A DNA stretch of 64,000 bases, taken from the NCBI GenBank assembly GCA_037903475.1, contig JBAJFG010000626.1, positions 496,001 through 560,000 on the forward strand. The letters are read 5' to 3'. Source of the DNA: Ancylostoma caninum (lineage: Eukaryota > Nematoda > Chromadorea > Rhabditida > Ancylostomatidae). A program made the translations under genes and the position numbers. The notes under the pieces were generated by a model. The model saw only the letters and a list, made by a program, of their open reading frames with translations. It was not told the DNA's origin and did no database searches. Shown one piece after another: positions 43,453-55,381 of the stretch; within the stretch, counting starts at the first letter, position 1; every line of letters starts with the position of its first letter.

Positions 43453-46286
43453 CTAAGAGCCACGGTTGAAGAGCAACTCCTGTGATAGGTTGTCGAACGT
43501 CACTATCTTGAACAGTCGCATAACCTGACAAAATTAATATCAATGAACTAAAGTTACGAAACAACATCCTTTAATATACAGAGTCAAGACAAAAAAGTAG
43601 ACACTATACCTTAGACCGAATATTGCCTTAGAGACATTCGAATTCCAAAATTCGATTCCGAATAAGTGAAAAATTCAGATTTCCGAAAAAAAAAGGAAAC
43701 AATACAACCCTTCGATAATGATGAAGGAGAGAGGAATTCACAGATTTCTTTTTCTCAAATATTTGCAATTTCCAAACAAATTTCTGAACTAGTAAATGAC
43801 TTGGTTCCGAGTATAGTAGACACACCTGGTAGCTCTCCAGCATGGCGGAGGCAGCTGATGTAACACCGGATATCATCAGAATCAAGTTACCAAAACGCTC
43901 TGGAAACATCAGTTAAGTTGCTTGAGGCTGCAAATGAGAAGCTTGACAGAATCCAAGAAATTCCCTAACCAGGATAATTCTGATAGCAAATATGTTGGTA
44001 GTACTGGAACAGAGCAGAAATGACTTGATCTCTATACGCAATAACGGCTTTCCGCGACTCGTCCGAAATCTCTGAGGACTCTGAACCTTTGCTTGGGAAC
44101 AGTAATGCAAAGGTCATACAAGTTGGCTTACAAGTAAGGAATACCTGTATGATTTCCGCAGTTAAACAGCATGATGATCTTTAACACAACTAGCTCTTGC
44201 GGCAAAAGTTGAAGCTGCCTGAGGGGAGTGGCGACCTGGAGATCCTACCATTATGCATTAATCTTAGCAAATGAGTGATTAACTTTCACGTAATCCACAA
44301 CATTCTGGAGCTCTAACACTTAGAAAACGTCAGGGAAACCACCTCATCAATGCAGGTGTCAGTCATATGTTTGTAGAGCTTTTCCTGCCTCCATCGTCGA
44401 TCTGGTGAGATAGTTGACTGCAACATTACCAAATTGCAACGGAATCGGAACCTTCCCATGAAAAGACCAAGTCGACAAACTTACGCGACATTCCTCAGGC
44501 AGCACCTCAACGTTTCGGGGCATGAACGTCCCGTTCGAGATCAACCACACATCTTCCATATTGGTGCTCGCGGTGAAGAATCCGTGCTCCAGTACAAGGT
44601 GATGCACGGCAAAGCGCTGAACACTCAAGAATTCATCATCACTCTAAGAAAAGAAAAAGCGTTCCATCGAGTAATTACTTAACGTCACCTTCAGAAGCGT
44701 GACCTTATCTTCGACAGCCAAAGGTGGAAAACACGGCAGCGTCCGCACCCATTCCAGCATCATCAACAAATCCGTTTGTGTGACGTGTGAGATGTCTTTT
44801 GCGAGGATGATCATGAGTTTATTGGTACCGTCATCCTGTAAGAAAGAATTTTTGAAAAGGAGTAATGGACTACTTACTAGTAAGCAAAAGAGAGTTATCA
44901 GGTAACGCGTACATCCATTCTAAGCTGAAGTTGTGGGTTTTCAAAACAAAAACTGCCACGAAATGAAAGATTGCCAACGAGTAAACAGTGCTACCAATCT
45001 AGGCGTGCCGCGCCACACCTTCTACGCGATGCGGTCTACCGGGGGGGGGGGGGGGAGTCGGATTGCGCGACTCTTACGGTGACACTATGGACAGGCTGAA
45101 TCTGGGACGCGCTACTACCACCCGATCACGTCGCGGTTTGCCTGAATCTGCCAGACGAAACAACTCGTCCATCCGACCGTCATCCGATCGTAGGGAAGAA
45201 CGTTGAACTAGCGGTACCAGTGGTTTTTAGGGTATCGGATGAAAGAACGTTTCGAACATAAAGCTTATCTGAATACACACGTGGATCTACTGTCAAACAA
45301 AGAAATTTCTACGGAATCCCAATGAATACTCTGTTAGGGTAGGAAGTTTTCTGGAACATCTGCCCGAACAGATTGTTCTAAAAAAGGATCTTTCAAACTG
45401 TTGCTTAGTTGAATTACCCGAACTTGTGGCTTCTTGAAGTTCTCGAACATTTCAGCGGTGCGAGGAAGGACTCCCATCAAAATGAATACCTGACGTCAAG
45501 TTGAGCTATGTAAAGATTAATTCCGTCAAAATTCTACCATTTCTATGTAAAAGTGCAGCGCATATAGAATTGATCTTACTTCCACGGTAGGATAATGACG
45601 GGGAAGTGGACGAGTTGCTACGTCAGGCAGATCCAGGCAAATCGCTATGCCCGACCGCAATCGGGTGGTAGTAGCACGCTATAGACTCAGCTTTCGTAGT
45701 GCCACCCGAAAATCGCGCTATGCGATCTACGCCCGGTCTACCAGTTAGCTGCTATGGTTGTACCTGTGTTGTCGATGTTTTCTCTATTTTTTCACCAAGG
45801 AATTTCGGGATGTAGACAAAGATAAAAAGAAATTGGGGAGAAACAAAGCCCGACTACACCAGTGTCCAGCTAACTTGCCGCCTCGCGTAAGCAGCGCGGA
45901 GCGGCAGACCAGACGTGTGATGTTCTGTTATGCAATAGTGATTACACTGTAAACCAATATTCATAAATCACCCACATAATCTGTGCCCGCTCGCACAATC
46001 TCGGCCAAGTTCATCGCCTCCTTTTTCGATCGCATCAGCTCGAACTTCTTTTTTCTGAAGGTTCTCTATGCACACAGCTCTGGTGACATCCGAACTGGTC
46101 TAGCGAAACAAAAATACATCAGCACCTACCTAATCCGTTGATCAATTTCAGTGAGCCTTTCAATCAATTGAAGTAAGCGTTCTTTGGCTGGATCTGTGAG
46201 CGAAGTCTCGTTAGGCGATGGAGTGCGAGGAATTGGGCGGGTCCTCACCCGTCGGCAGCCGATGAGGTCCCGACGTGGTTGAAGTG
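43453..46286 (-). CDS. NHR gene, hinge and ligand-binding domain exons
   Basis: Exon 46286-46130 gives the hinge ([12 protein letters not shown]) and a linker with [14 protein letters not shown]. Exon 46054-45976 gives [20 protein letters not shown]. Exons 44835-44689 and 44616-44485 give the core LBD helices, including [14 protein letters not shown]. Exons 44417-44343, 44235-44145, 44080-43970, 43899-43826 and 43524-43453 finish the fold with [27 protein letters not shown] and YPERFGN. All introns here are GT-AG; most are short. Confidence 0.88.
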
Positions 46287-46780
46287 CTAAACGGGTGGAG
46301 ATCACTAGCTGTATAAGAAAACCTCGATGCAGATTGAGGGCGTACCTTCCCGACTCATTCCGCATTCCAGACACTTTCTATAGCGACAGGCACGACATGC
46401 TTTGCGAGCAGCTTGCGTCACGTCGCATGGATTGTCTCGCTTGCAAAGTGTGTCCTGACGTTGTACTACCGCTCTGCAATAAGTCAACGTAACGTGAATT
46501 TTCTTTTCTCCCAATACTATGGATTCATAATCCATTTGCGAAGCCAATCTAGAAAAATTTTCATAAAATTTGTTAGTCCTTTCATCCGAACAAAGCGAAC
46601 CCATCTCCATCGCTTAATCGACAAAAATAGTAGAAAAAAAATGTCTTGAACCCTTGAAAATATTACTGCAAATGAAAAACACATGCCTCCGGAAGAATGT
46701 CTTGCATCCTAGGCAAGCTACTATGCCATAGTGCTTTCCCGTACTAGGTTCGCCACATATCAAACAGTCACCGATGATAC
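43453..46780 (-). CDS. Nuclear hormone receptor (nematode NHR), first exon missing
   Basis: NHRs are ligand-regulated transcription factors acting in the nucleus. Minus-strand exons: 46780-46687, 46473-46346, 46286-46130, 46054-45976, 44835-44689, 44616-44485, 44417-44343, 44235-44145, 44080-43970, 43899-43826 and 43524-43453 (stop TAG), about 385 codons. All phases match. The first zinc finger is C-x2-C-x13-C-x2-C ending [10 protein letters not shown]; the second is C-x5-C-x9-C-x2-C ending [14 protein letters not shown]. The hinge is [12 protein letters not shown], and the ligand-binding domain contains [30 protein letters not shown] and [12 protein letters not shown]. The C terminus is [20 protein letters not shown], a plausible activation helix. 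The exon at 46780 needs one upstream base, so a short start exon lies beyond it and was not found. The first listed intron appears to be GC-AG. A Mutator-like element sits in the 1.1-kb intron. The gene appears functional; the exact C. elegans relative is not claimed. Confidence 0.9.
45041..45733. mobile_element. Mutator-like foldback element in an NHR intron
   Basis: A second copy of the family at 6850. The ends contain diverged versions of the same arms (CACTATGGACAGGCTGA and its complement). The flanks are a perfect 9-bp duplication CGGTCTACC at 45032-45040 and 45734-45742. A 15-base poly-G run sits at the left end. It lies within the intron between NHR exons 45976 and 44835. Confidence 0.88.
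46346..46780 (-). CDS. NHR gene, DNA-binding domain exons
   Basis: Exon 46780-46687 carries the first zinc finger ([21 protein letters not shown]) and the recognition helix. Exon 46473-46346 carries the second finger and the start of the hinge. The family expects FFRR-A-V-V across the junction. That requires the first exon to end at 46687 and the intron to start GCATGT, a GC-AG intron; no GT donor gives the right phase. Acceptor TTATTGCAG at 46474 is good. All eight zinc-binding cysteines are present. Confidence 0.88.
46474..46686 (-). other. Probable GC-AG intron in the NHR DNA-binding domain
   Basis: On the minus strand the intron begins GCATGT after CGGAG and ends TTATTGCAG. A GT two bases further (GTGTTT) would put the second finger out of frame. 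GC-AG introns are a known minority class. Transcript evidence would settle the donor. Confidence 0.7.
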
Positions 46781-47519
46781 CTGCAATAATCACTGTAAGG
46801 AAGAGCCTTTTTAGCCTTGCTCCTTTTTTGGAAACCACTCCAAGTCAGGAAACAAAATTTTCGCTGTTGCAGTAGCAGATTTCTCTCTTATCACCACACA
46901 TATTTTATCACATTGAGACAGGAAGGAAAACGTGAAAATTCGCACCCAGGAAGTTAAATGAGAGTTTTCTGAAAATATTTTCATCAACCCGGATTATAAG
47001 CCCAGCAATCTAGCTCCAGCTTTTCGGTATCGGGAAAAATAAGAAAAAAATTAATAGAGTAGCACGTTTCACATTATCCGATCAGTGTCAAAATTAGTTT
47101 CTAGAAAAGACAGGGTGTCAAGCGCTCCATCTCTTATCGCTGATATTCGTTGAACTTCGCAACAGAATGTCAGACAGTCACTTATACAATCTACACTACA
47201 CTTATACAATCATATACAATGCAAATCTTTTACTCTCTTCAATTTTTAAAAAGCCTGGTTATTAGAACAGCATTCACGGAATCCGTGTTGAGCTTGAATT
47301 AAAGGAGAAAAAAATGAGAAAAAAGGTGAAGAGGTGCCCGCAACAGTACTGCATTCCTCGGCTATTGGTCTCTCAACTTCAAAAGTATAGGAACCCACAG
47401 AGAGGAAATCTTCATCAAAAATTATGAGAAAGTGAGGGCCATGTTTATGAGTGGCCAAGCCTGCAGGCCGGAATATGAATAGGAGGGTGAATGAACAGTT
47501 AGTGGAGCTCGAGAAAGGA

Positions 47520-48018
47520 TCCAGATAAATTCGGTAAAAGACTAGTGCGGGAAGGAGTGCCAGTAGCACGACTGCGAAGCGAGAGGTACATACACAGACT
47601 AGAAAAGCATAGTTAACCTCGAAATTAATATGGCTTAGGATGTTAAAACACATTTCTGTAAATGTGAAGACAGATCCGACGAAGGTATAGTACAGGACAA
47701 CTGCACGAAAGAGAACGAATCGTAAGGAAGCCTAGGCGCAAACAAAAGTTAGTTAATCCATTTATACATCCCCCAAAAACTGGTGAGGTTTGCCCGGCAA
47801 CACGTAAACTTTTCTAAATGGCAAATAATCAACCAATAAATAATTGTAGGAGTGCGCATTATGGAACCTTAACAATCGCTGCGGTTTGATATTTGCCAAT
47901 GTCACTTCATTGAAATAAAAACTAATGTATGAATAGCGCCAAGACGCCAAGATGAAGAGAATGATAGGAAGATAATCCTCAGAAGATGTGTGAGTGAGAG
48001 GAATGTAACTGGGCATAA
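47520..48018 (-). CDS. Candidate serpentine-receptor-like membrane protein (partial)
   Basis: Two minus-strand hydrophobic blocks stay in one frame across a plausible 78-bp intron (donor GTTTAC at 47809, acceptor CCTAG at 47732). The first reads YISFYFNEVTLANIKPQRLL and then FHNAHSYNYLLVDYLPFRK up to 47810. The second starts at 47731 with ASLRFVLFRAVVLYYTFVG, then NYAFLVCVCTSRF and AVVLLALLPALVFYRIYL. At least three transmembrane-like segments are visible, and the loop with FH between the first two recalls nematode chemoreceptors. A VERPIAEE block near 47370 could be a later exon. The start, exon ends and family are unresolved. It could be a decayed chemoreceptor. Confidence 0.35.
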
Positions 48019-48607
48019 GGGACAATGAAGAAACCGAACGCTGGGCGAGCAGAAGCCAAACTGAATGCGCATTTTGTGAGAGAAATGCGGAAGCCCATTC
48101 ACTGGACTCCGCCCCTCGTTTGTGAATGGTATCAGAGAACAAGCAGGAAACGTTCAGAATCCATTCCGAAGAAAATCATCCTCAACTAACTCAACAAGCA
48201 CAGCTTTCTAACAGTCAGTAACATTGTGATTTTCAGCTCATGTTATTAATAAGTAGGTAAACCACGATCATAACTTCCAGCCAATGTGAATTATATTTCA
48301 AAAGTAGTCGGAATGCTCGACTTTCGATGAACCTCGGCATCTTGATGTATTGCCTGTCTGTTCTTGGTAAGCCGCACACGAGGTTGATAATTAATTTATT
48401 GGCTAACGTCTCGGCAAATCGCCTTCTTCAGAGCCTGAAGTTTCATTTTTCATCAAGATTTTAAAAGTATTCTGGAAGTCAAAATCAAATCGAGAGATGA
48501 TCAGCAAAAATGCGTCGGATTCCAGTTCTTGAACTAGAAAGACACTGTTGGTCGAAAGTCATCGGTAATGGATTCATGGACGCTCACCAGCGAAGCGCTA
48601 ACCTACG

Positions 48608-48869
48608 TACAGTGAACGGCAATGGCGGTGGCCCATCTGTGGCTTCGAGAAGGACGCCGCGCAACCGCACCGCGCGCGCTGGGATCGGTGTCGTCTGCCG
48701 TCGGAATGCTATTTCTAAGCTTTTTCTTCCCGATTTAGCCAAAAATACTTGAAATCGGGTAGAAAAGCCGCTAGAAATAGCATAACAGCAGCAGAAAACA
48801 TCAGTTATGGCATGCGCGGCGCGGCTGCGCGAGGCCGCAAATGGGCCACCGCCATTGCCATCCACAGTA
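48608..48869. mobile_element. Foldback MITE
   Basis: The ends TACAGTGAACGGCAATGGCG and CGCCATTGCCATCCACAGTA are inverted with few mismatches. GC-rich arms enclose a second inverted block (GCTATTTCTA/TAGAAATAGC). TA may be the target duplication. Confidence 0.65.
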
Positions 48870-49197
48870 TGTAGCCGCAAACCTAGGATGAGCGAATTTT
48901 TCCATCAAAAATCTGTGAATTTTAATCGAATACTTCGTCATAACCAGGGAAAGGAAATGATTTCTGCATAACAAGTGGAAGAAATTGATTTTGCGCCCAT
49001 CGAATTAGAGCAATTTTAATCCGTGGAACTAACGCGTTCTGGAAAAATAGGAACGCTACCTTCTTCCGTGGATCGTTCATGAATTCTGCTACAGATGCAC
49101 TTTCAGGCATCCGCGCGCTCAGGAAAAAGTGCTGGTATTATCTGTGAAGGTTAGGGGCTGTTAGTCAGTGCAGCAATGCAACAAAATGAAGCCTCTC

Positions 49198-49627
49198 TTA
49201 AAGGCAGTACTCACGCTTAAAAGCTTTTTTTTCCATAGTGCTTATTTTAAAGCTGCCATCAATTGCAGTCTTGCTGCGAAAGGAATCACTCCGAATCTTG
49301 CACTCGAGTATTAACACTCGTATGCATGTACAAATGCCATGCTCAACCCCGCCCCATTTTCTCCGATCGTGTTTGGCTCAGCTGATCTAGGATCGATCAG
49401 GATTTTCCGGTAGGGAAGATCCCTCCCGCTCCCCGGCAGCCTCACCCATCTCAGGCGAAAGAACTCGTACACGTGGAGAAGCGCTGGCAATATACAACAT
49501 AGTATTTCTCGCAAACTTTGCCTTTTTTGTTGGCCTTTCCTCTATTATGGGCACTAGAGTAGCGTTCGGAGTAGAATTCCACGAGAAAATCGACGATGTT
49601 TTTTTTAATCGTGAGTGCTGCCTTTAA
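49198..49627. mobile_element. TTAAAGGCAG-ended element
   Basis: Starts TTAAAGGCAGTACTCACG and ends CGTGAGTGCTGCCTTTAA. No coding sequence recognised. A sequence related to the TA-MITE at 39279 follows from about 49640. Confidence 0.7.
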
Positions 49628-49740
49628 TGTGGAAACATCCGCAAAATGAAAGCAGGCGCTCAGCATGCAGAGCGCCCATCTCTCTGCCCGAGAGAGCCGC
49701 GCCGCGGTCTCGACCCTTGTCTGCATACATTTGGAGTTCG

Positions 49741-49742
49741 CT

Positions 49743-49841
<99 letters not shown>

Positions 49842-50400
49842 CGAATAAAAATCGCGGAGGGTTAACCAAACGTTGTACACGTGTACCCCAAGGGCCGGCG
49901 GAGGTTTCAGGCTACTTTGCACCTGGGATTACCGATTGGTTTATCGATTACCTCGATTTTATTGATTTTTCGCTATTTTTTGCTCCGGGAGCGGTGAAGA
50001 CGTGTCTACTGGGGTATGTCGTTACGCTGAACACGAATATGACGACCGTTTTATACGAACCTATCGATTTATCGATTTCATTGATTTTTCGCTAATTTTG
50101 CCGCGGGGCGGTGAAAGCGTGCCTTCTGGGATTTTCCGAGACACTCAACGTGAATATGGCAAGCATTTTAGAATAATTTTATTTTAGAATAATTTACCAG
50201 AAATGAATGACAAATTAAGCCAAACAACTTCACTTTATTTTCGAGGGAAGGGGACGGGATGAAGAAGTGTCACTTAAGCTAGTCACCAAATGATGAATCT
50301 CTAGATTGGATTCTTTTGGCTCAACAAATGTTGGCATCAGCTCCATACAGCCGGGAGTAATAAAAGACCGCGAGCGAAGCCGGATACACCGTCTAGTACT
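49741..50400 (+). repeat. Helitron/Helentron-like repeat, copy C
   Basis: After the long GT run comes GTAACGAATAAAAATCGCGG, GGCCGGCGGAGGTTTCAGG and ATCGATT-rich units. It ends GCGAGCGAAGCCGGATACAC and CTAGT at about 50395. Same order of blocks as copies A and B. Confidence 0.5.
49744..49839 (+). repeat. (GT)n microsatellite, about 48 units
   Basis: An uninterrupted GT run at the head of the Helentron-like repeat. The related copies at 27710 and 28890 have only short GT runs, so this one expanded in place. Apparent long valine-cysteine or threonine-histidine frames across it are artefacts. Confidence 0.97.
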
Positions 50401-53400
50401 CAATAGATTCGAAGGTTTCTACCGGTTTCGTACAACTTACGAGCAATCTGCCAAGAAAAACTTGTCAGGGATTTTATCCACTATGGGCGTGGGCGTTTTT
50501 CGGTGAACAGTGCATGATGGTGCAAATATACATAGAGCCAAAATTAATGTATGAGAAATTCTCCCTTCTAGTAAAATCGATTCATAATTTAATTTATGAA
50601 TCGATTTCACTACAGGCAAGAATATACTTGAGGCTAGAATCTATGAAAACAAAGTAGTCAGATCTAAGGTTCGCAGCAGCAGGGTGATGGCATTTTCGCG
50701 TACAAGCAAAAACAGAGTAAAAAGATACTCAAACTGATAAATTGGTAAGTTGCGTAGCAAAAACATGAAAAAGATCCTAATAAGAAAAAAAAATTAGAAC
50801 GAGCTGTAGGAATAGGTTCAACTATTTTACAAAGTATTTCAAAAAAAACTTGCGAATAATTCTTCGTATCCCCCTGCGTCCATCACTAGTGTATCAATGC
50901 ATTTTTCACTGAAAACATTGTCCTCACCTTTTTCGTGTTTTGATCCGCTCTGATACTCGACCGAATGTGCCATCATCTGCAACCAGTCCTTTTAATTCAT
51001 GTGCGCCACAAATAAACTCAGAAAAAATGCAATAAAATGACGTGTGAAAATGAATGGGTAATCATTTCAGGACGCAATGACACGATTAATGACAATGACA
51101 TAGCTCTCTTTTATTGCATGTTCCTTTAATGGTGAAACAACAAAAAATGTAGACGAAAACAACGTGAAGGATAAAAAAAAAACAGTGTTTGCTATACCCT
51201 CCAAAGCCGATTTCTGCTCCAAAACGAATCTTTTGAGCTTTAAAAGCTAACCAGCACGTATGAAACTTATGAGCAATGCAAGCTCCACGTAATGCAGCTG
51301 CGGAGAAAATTCGGTTTGAACAGTGTTCTTTGGAGTCCTGTGCGCCGTTTCCTCCCAAAAATGCATTTCGGTGCTGTTTTTACAAAAATTTCATGGTCGA
51401 CAGTTTTAGTAATTTATCCTTAAGTATCCTATGTACAAACCACAACCCCAACAACCGCAGCACTAAGCTGGCTTGCCGCGTCGCATAGGTGGTGCGGTGC
51501 GGCTTTATTTTCAGATGTGCAATAACCTAGCATTCTGTAGGTCTATGTACAAGCTTTTCAGGTGAGGAGGGTGAACAGTACTTTTTTCTGGGCCACCGTG
51601 ATAGGTGGATTATCCCACGCTCGCGGTATCTCGAGTCTAATTCCACTTACCTTGTATTTCGCACATGGGTCGGTCAAAACTCAGGCTTAGGGCAGGAACA
51701 GGCACACATGAACAAATGTTTATAGTGCGTTCCACCACTGACAATAGTTGGGAAGACAGCAGAGAGATAAAGAACGCGGGAAAGTGTGCAGCAGTTGGAG
51801 ACGAATGAGAGAAAAGCAGGCTGTCCGCACGGTTACTCAACTATCGTCGCGTTTGGAACAGACTATAACTAAACGAATTTCCTTCCCTATAGTAATAAGT
51901 GGTAGTAACTGCACTGCTAGACAACGCAGACATCTCTCCTGTACGTTTCAGCTTTCCATAAGAATGAACAGGTGAGCAATGTGGAATGGAGACCAAGTAG
52001 GGAATAGACAACAGAACATAGTTACAAACAATAACTTCGAGTGCTAATCTAATCAGATTAGCGACAAGTGCGGCTGATACTTGTCACCTAATTTAGTTTA
52101 ACACATAACGGACAATACGATCCATCCACCAGTGAGTCGTATGTGTTCTAACCCTTCTAATTAGGAGAATTATCCCAGATTCCCCCTACTTGAGTTACTT
52201 CACACGCTGATCACGAATATGACATCCAATTTGTACCGCAGCGCAGTACTGTAGAGATAACGTACATCCACTGTAGGTACTATACACTGGACCGAATAAA
52301 AATCGAGTAATTCTGTTACTTCAATTACCAGTTCAGGAAGCAATTTAAATGTCCAGATATTCAACAATGAGAAAGCCCTAAAGCCATTCTTCTCCCTCAC
52401 TCAGCATTGAATTGGTCTTCAATGGTGGAACACTCTATTTTTCCATTCATTCGAGATCGAATATTTTTGCTTTCGAATATCGAATACTTCGGATAAATGG
52501 AAAATTCAATTGTTTCAACACTGCACGCCAATACAGTACTGTATGGAAGAGAAGAAGGGCTTCAGAGCTTCCCCATTCTCGAATTCCTGAACGTTTAAAC
52601 TGTTTCCTGAATTAGTATTAGAAGAAACAGATTTATTCGACTTTTATTCGGCCCAATGTATAGTAAGTACTGTAGCTGTGTTTTCCTTCAGAATCTAGTG
52701 AAACTCTGCACAGTGGGATTATTTGACATGCTGAACACGAAGGAGAGAACCCTTTTATACCGCAGGGCATTTTTATACGGTTATTGTAGCCCTATTTTGA
52801 AATAGTTTCTAATAGTGTTGTGAAGCTACCGGAAAGCCTCTGCGAAAGAGATTTTATATTCGTTTTTACCGCACCGAATTTACCGCTGTTACCCCCATGT
52901 ATATGAAAATAAGGCACAAATTCACATTGGTTTCAAAAAGCAAAACGTGCATTGCCGTGAATGTATTACCCTTGTTGTAAGAGAAGAAATGAATGACAAA
53001 TTCATGTAAATTTCTGGCATTCAATGGTTATTTTATTTTATTTTATTTATTACGCCAAAGGCGCACATCCATTTCAACGGCAACTAACACAAGAACTAAC
53101 TAAAACTAAATAAAAACAGCGCGTGAGAGATGATCTTTACGAAAGCACAGCGGATATAAAAAGAATTAAAAATGAAAGGGCAGACATAGATTAGGTCCGC
53201 GACAGTGAATCGTAATGCAGTAGCCTTTCTGTGAAGGTGGCATGACCCTTGCAAGGCGATGGCACACGTTGTAGCCCATAGAACACTCGCAAAAGGGTAA
53301 AATTCTAATTCTGAGGATAGTGTTGAGAATAGCAGAAGAGTCATTGCGCCACCACGCACGTCAACGAGGAACATGTCCTCATCCATAGAAGTACTGAGAG

Positions 53401-53931
53401 CAGTACCGATAGTTCAACATAGAAATTGTTGCGAGTCAAGAGCTGTAGCTGTCAGGCACATCAAAACAGGAAGAAGTGATGGCACGAAACATCGGCATCA
53501 AATTGAGCGAAGTTTAGTTAACGAGAACTTTTAGAGTGTTGTTCTTGTGGAGAATAGAATGTGGTGTTAGAATCCAAGCCAGAAGTAGAACATAAACTTT
53601 GTGGAGTAGCCAAGGGTTGTACAATATTCGCAATGGCAGAAAGGACAGATGTGCTATAGAATCAAATTCCATTTGCATTTGTATGCAGCATTTAAATTAC
53701 CTGATAAGTATAAATCTGCGATGAAATGATATTCAAAGTTTTCAAGAAATTAAGATGTGAAGAACTACAAGTAATCACCGCAGCATAGGGTATGGTACAG
53801 GGAAACTTAAGGCAGATAATATAACAGTGAAAACAATACGGACAGAAAACGATAGGGTCGACAAAAGCAGTAAATTCCGTGAATGATGTGACAGGCACGA
53901 TTTCAGTCCCCATCACCCGTTTCCTCAAGTG
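50401..53931. other. No convincing gene
   Basis: A motif of the dispersed repeat (CACGCTGATCACGAATATGA) occurs near 52200 and again near 52730. TTATT/TTTTA runs lie near 53030. A minus-strand frame near 53190-53290 (GLQRVPSPCKGHATFTERLL) is open but unassigned. Confidence 0.4.
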
Positions 53932-54111
53932 AATTCGCACGAAATGAACCGCGTCGAACAATTTGTTTATGCACCACTGTTGGAAATAATGTCTACATCT
54001 GCGAAAACTACGACGTTCCGTGATGCACTTTCGTTTTCGCTGATCAATTTTCGTTCGTTGGGCTCCAAGTACAATCGGCACGGCGAATGATTGCCAGCCT
54101 CCGCACCTAAG
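53932..54111 (-). CDS. Candidate cysteine-containing exon, unknown protein
   Basis: On the minus strand acceptor TTTGTAG is followed by LRCGGWQSFAVPIVLGAQRT, a basic stretch with RRCRHYFQQWC, and LFDAVHFVRIHLRKR, before GTGATG as a possible donor. A possible upstream partner near 54250-54295 reads FWRHISQLVEPYR and ends before GTTTAC in a compatible phase. I do not recognise the family. It could be an exon of an unidentified gene or chance. Confidence 0.25.
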
Positions 54112-55144
54112 CTACAAATAAAATAATGAATGTTCGTGGGATCGCTTCAAAACAGAATCATGACCTATAATAACGGGTTTACTCTGTGCGTTGTGTGTGT
54201 AATTCAAATAATTCACGTGAAATGCTCTAATATGGTCAGTAAACCTTTCTATAGGGCTCGACCAATTGTGATATATGCCTCCAGAACGACTTTTGAGGTA
54301 AAATAATGCCCTCAAAGCGTCACAATACAATACTTTAACTTTATAGAAATTAAAATCTACGTCTGAGTTGGATTTGAATCAGAACGGGTCTCAAAGATGC
54401 GGTGAAGCTCGATACAAGCCTCCATACACCTCCACTAAAAATAATCCTGAGCATAATTACTGCACCTGAAGCCCAAAATTTAGTACTTTCGTCGATTCAC
54501 TGTATTTTCTCTGGCGGCGTACATTTTGTTTTGGTAGTGAATTACTCACACGTAACATAACAGTGCATTCTGTTGCACTAGGCCAATGCACCAATTGTGT
54601 GCTGCAAAGAAATTGAATTCGAAAATTTTTCTCAACAATTGTAAAAAAACAATCTGTAATATGCGCTTATGTTTCTCACTTCTCCACTTCTTTTCGCGAG
54701 TCCGCTCTTATATCAAGTGAAACGAACGAGATCCAGTTTATACTTCATGGCGTAGAAGCGGCAGGAAGTCGTTATACGACCCATTTAAGGAATCAGAAGG
54801 CAGATAGCGTCTATTTCTAATTCGAAAGTCTGATAAAATATTTAATTCAACAAGATGAAGTTTTCTAAAAGCATACAGTCAGCGATTAGTTGACTTCCTA
54901 CAGAATGCTGAAAAAACCCTGTCACAGGTGGCATTCTGTACACATATAATTACAGGGTGGGCCATAAATGCGGTAACAAAGAAAATTGTACACAGCAAAA
55001 GAATTTATGAGTAAACTGAAACGTAGTCGTAGGATTTGTTTTTTATGTTTGATGAGTCACACCTAAAATAAGACAACCCTTCACTTCGAGATTTTTCCTA
55101 CCAGGTTCGAAACATGGTCTGGGATGCTGAGTGAAGTACGTCTA

Positions 55145-55381
55145 CGGACACTTACCACCCGCACGCGTCGCGTCAGGCCGTTTTGCCTTTTGAACCTGGG
55201 AAGAAACAGCCGAACATGCTTCAACAGGGGGGGGGGGAGGGGGGTCCTAACTCACTCTAGCACCATACTACTAGGCATACTAGCTTAAGGCTGACCTGTT
55301 TTTCGTAGAGAGAGATTGGGAGCAGCCGCCTTCTCTACACTGTCTCACCGAAGCCCGACGCGCGCGGGTGATAAGTGTCCG
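55145..55381. mobile_element. Inverted-repeat element (CGGACACTTA ends)
   Basis: Left CGGACACTTACCACCCGC and right GCGGGTGATAAGTGTCCG are inverted with one mismatch. The interior holds a 15-base G-rich run near 55227. No coding sequence; duplication not resolved. Confidence 0.6.

Noticed and set aside
49605..50095. Long threonine-histidine or valine-cysteine repeat proteins
   Set aside because: They are translations of the GT microsatellite.
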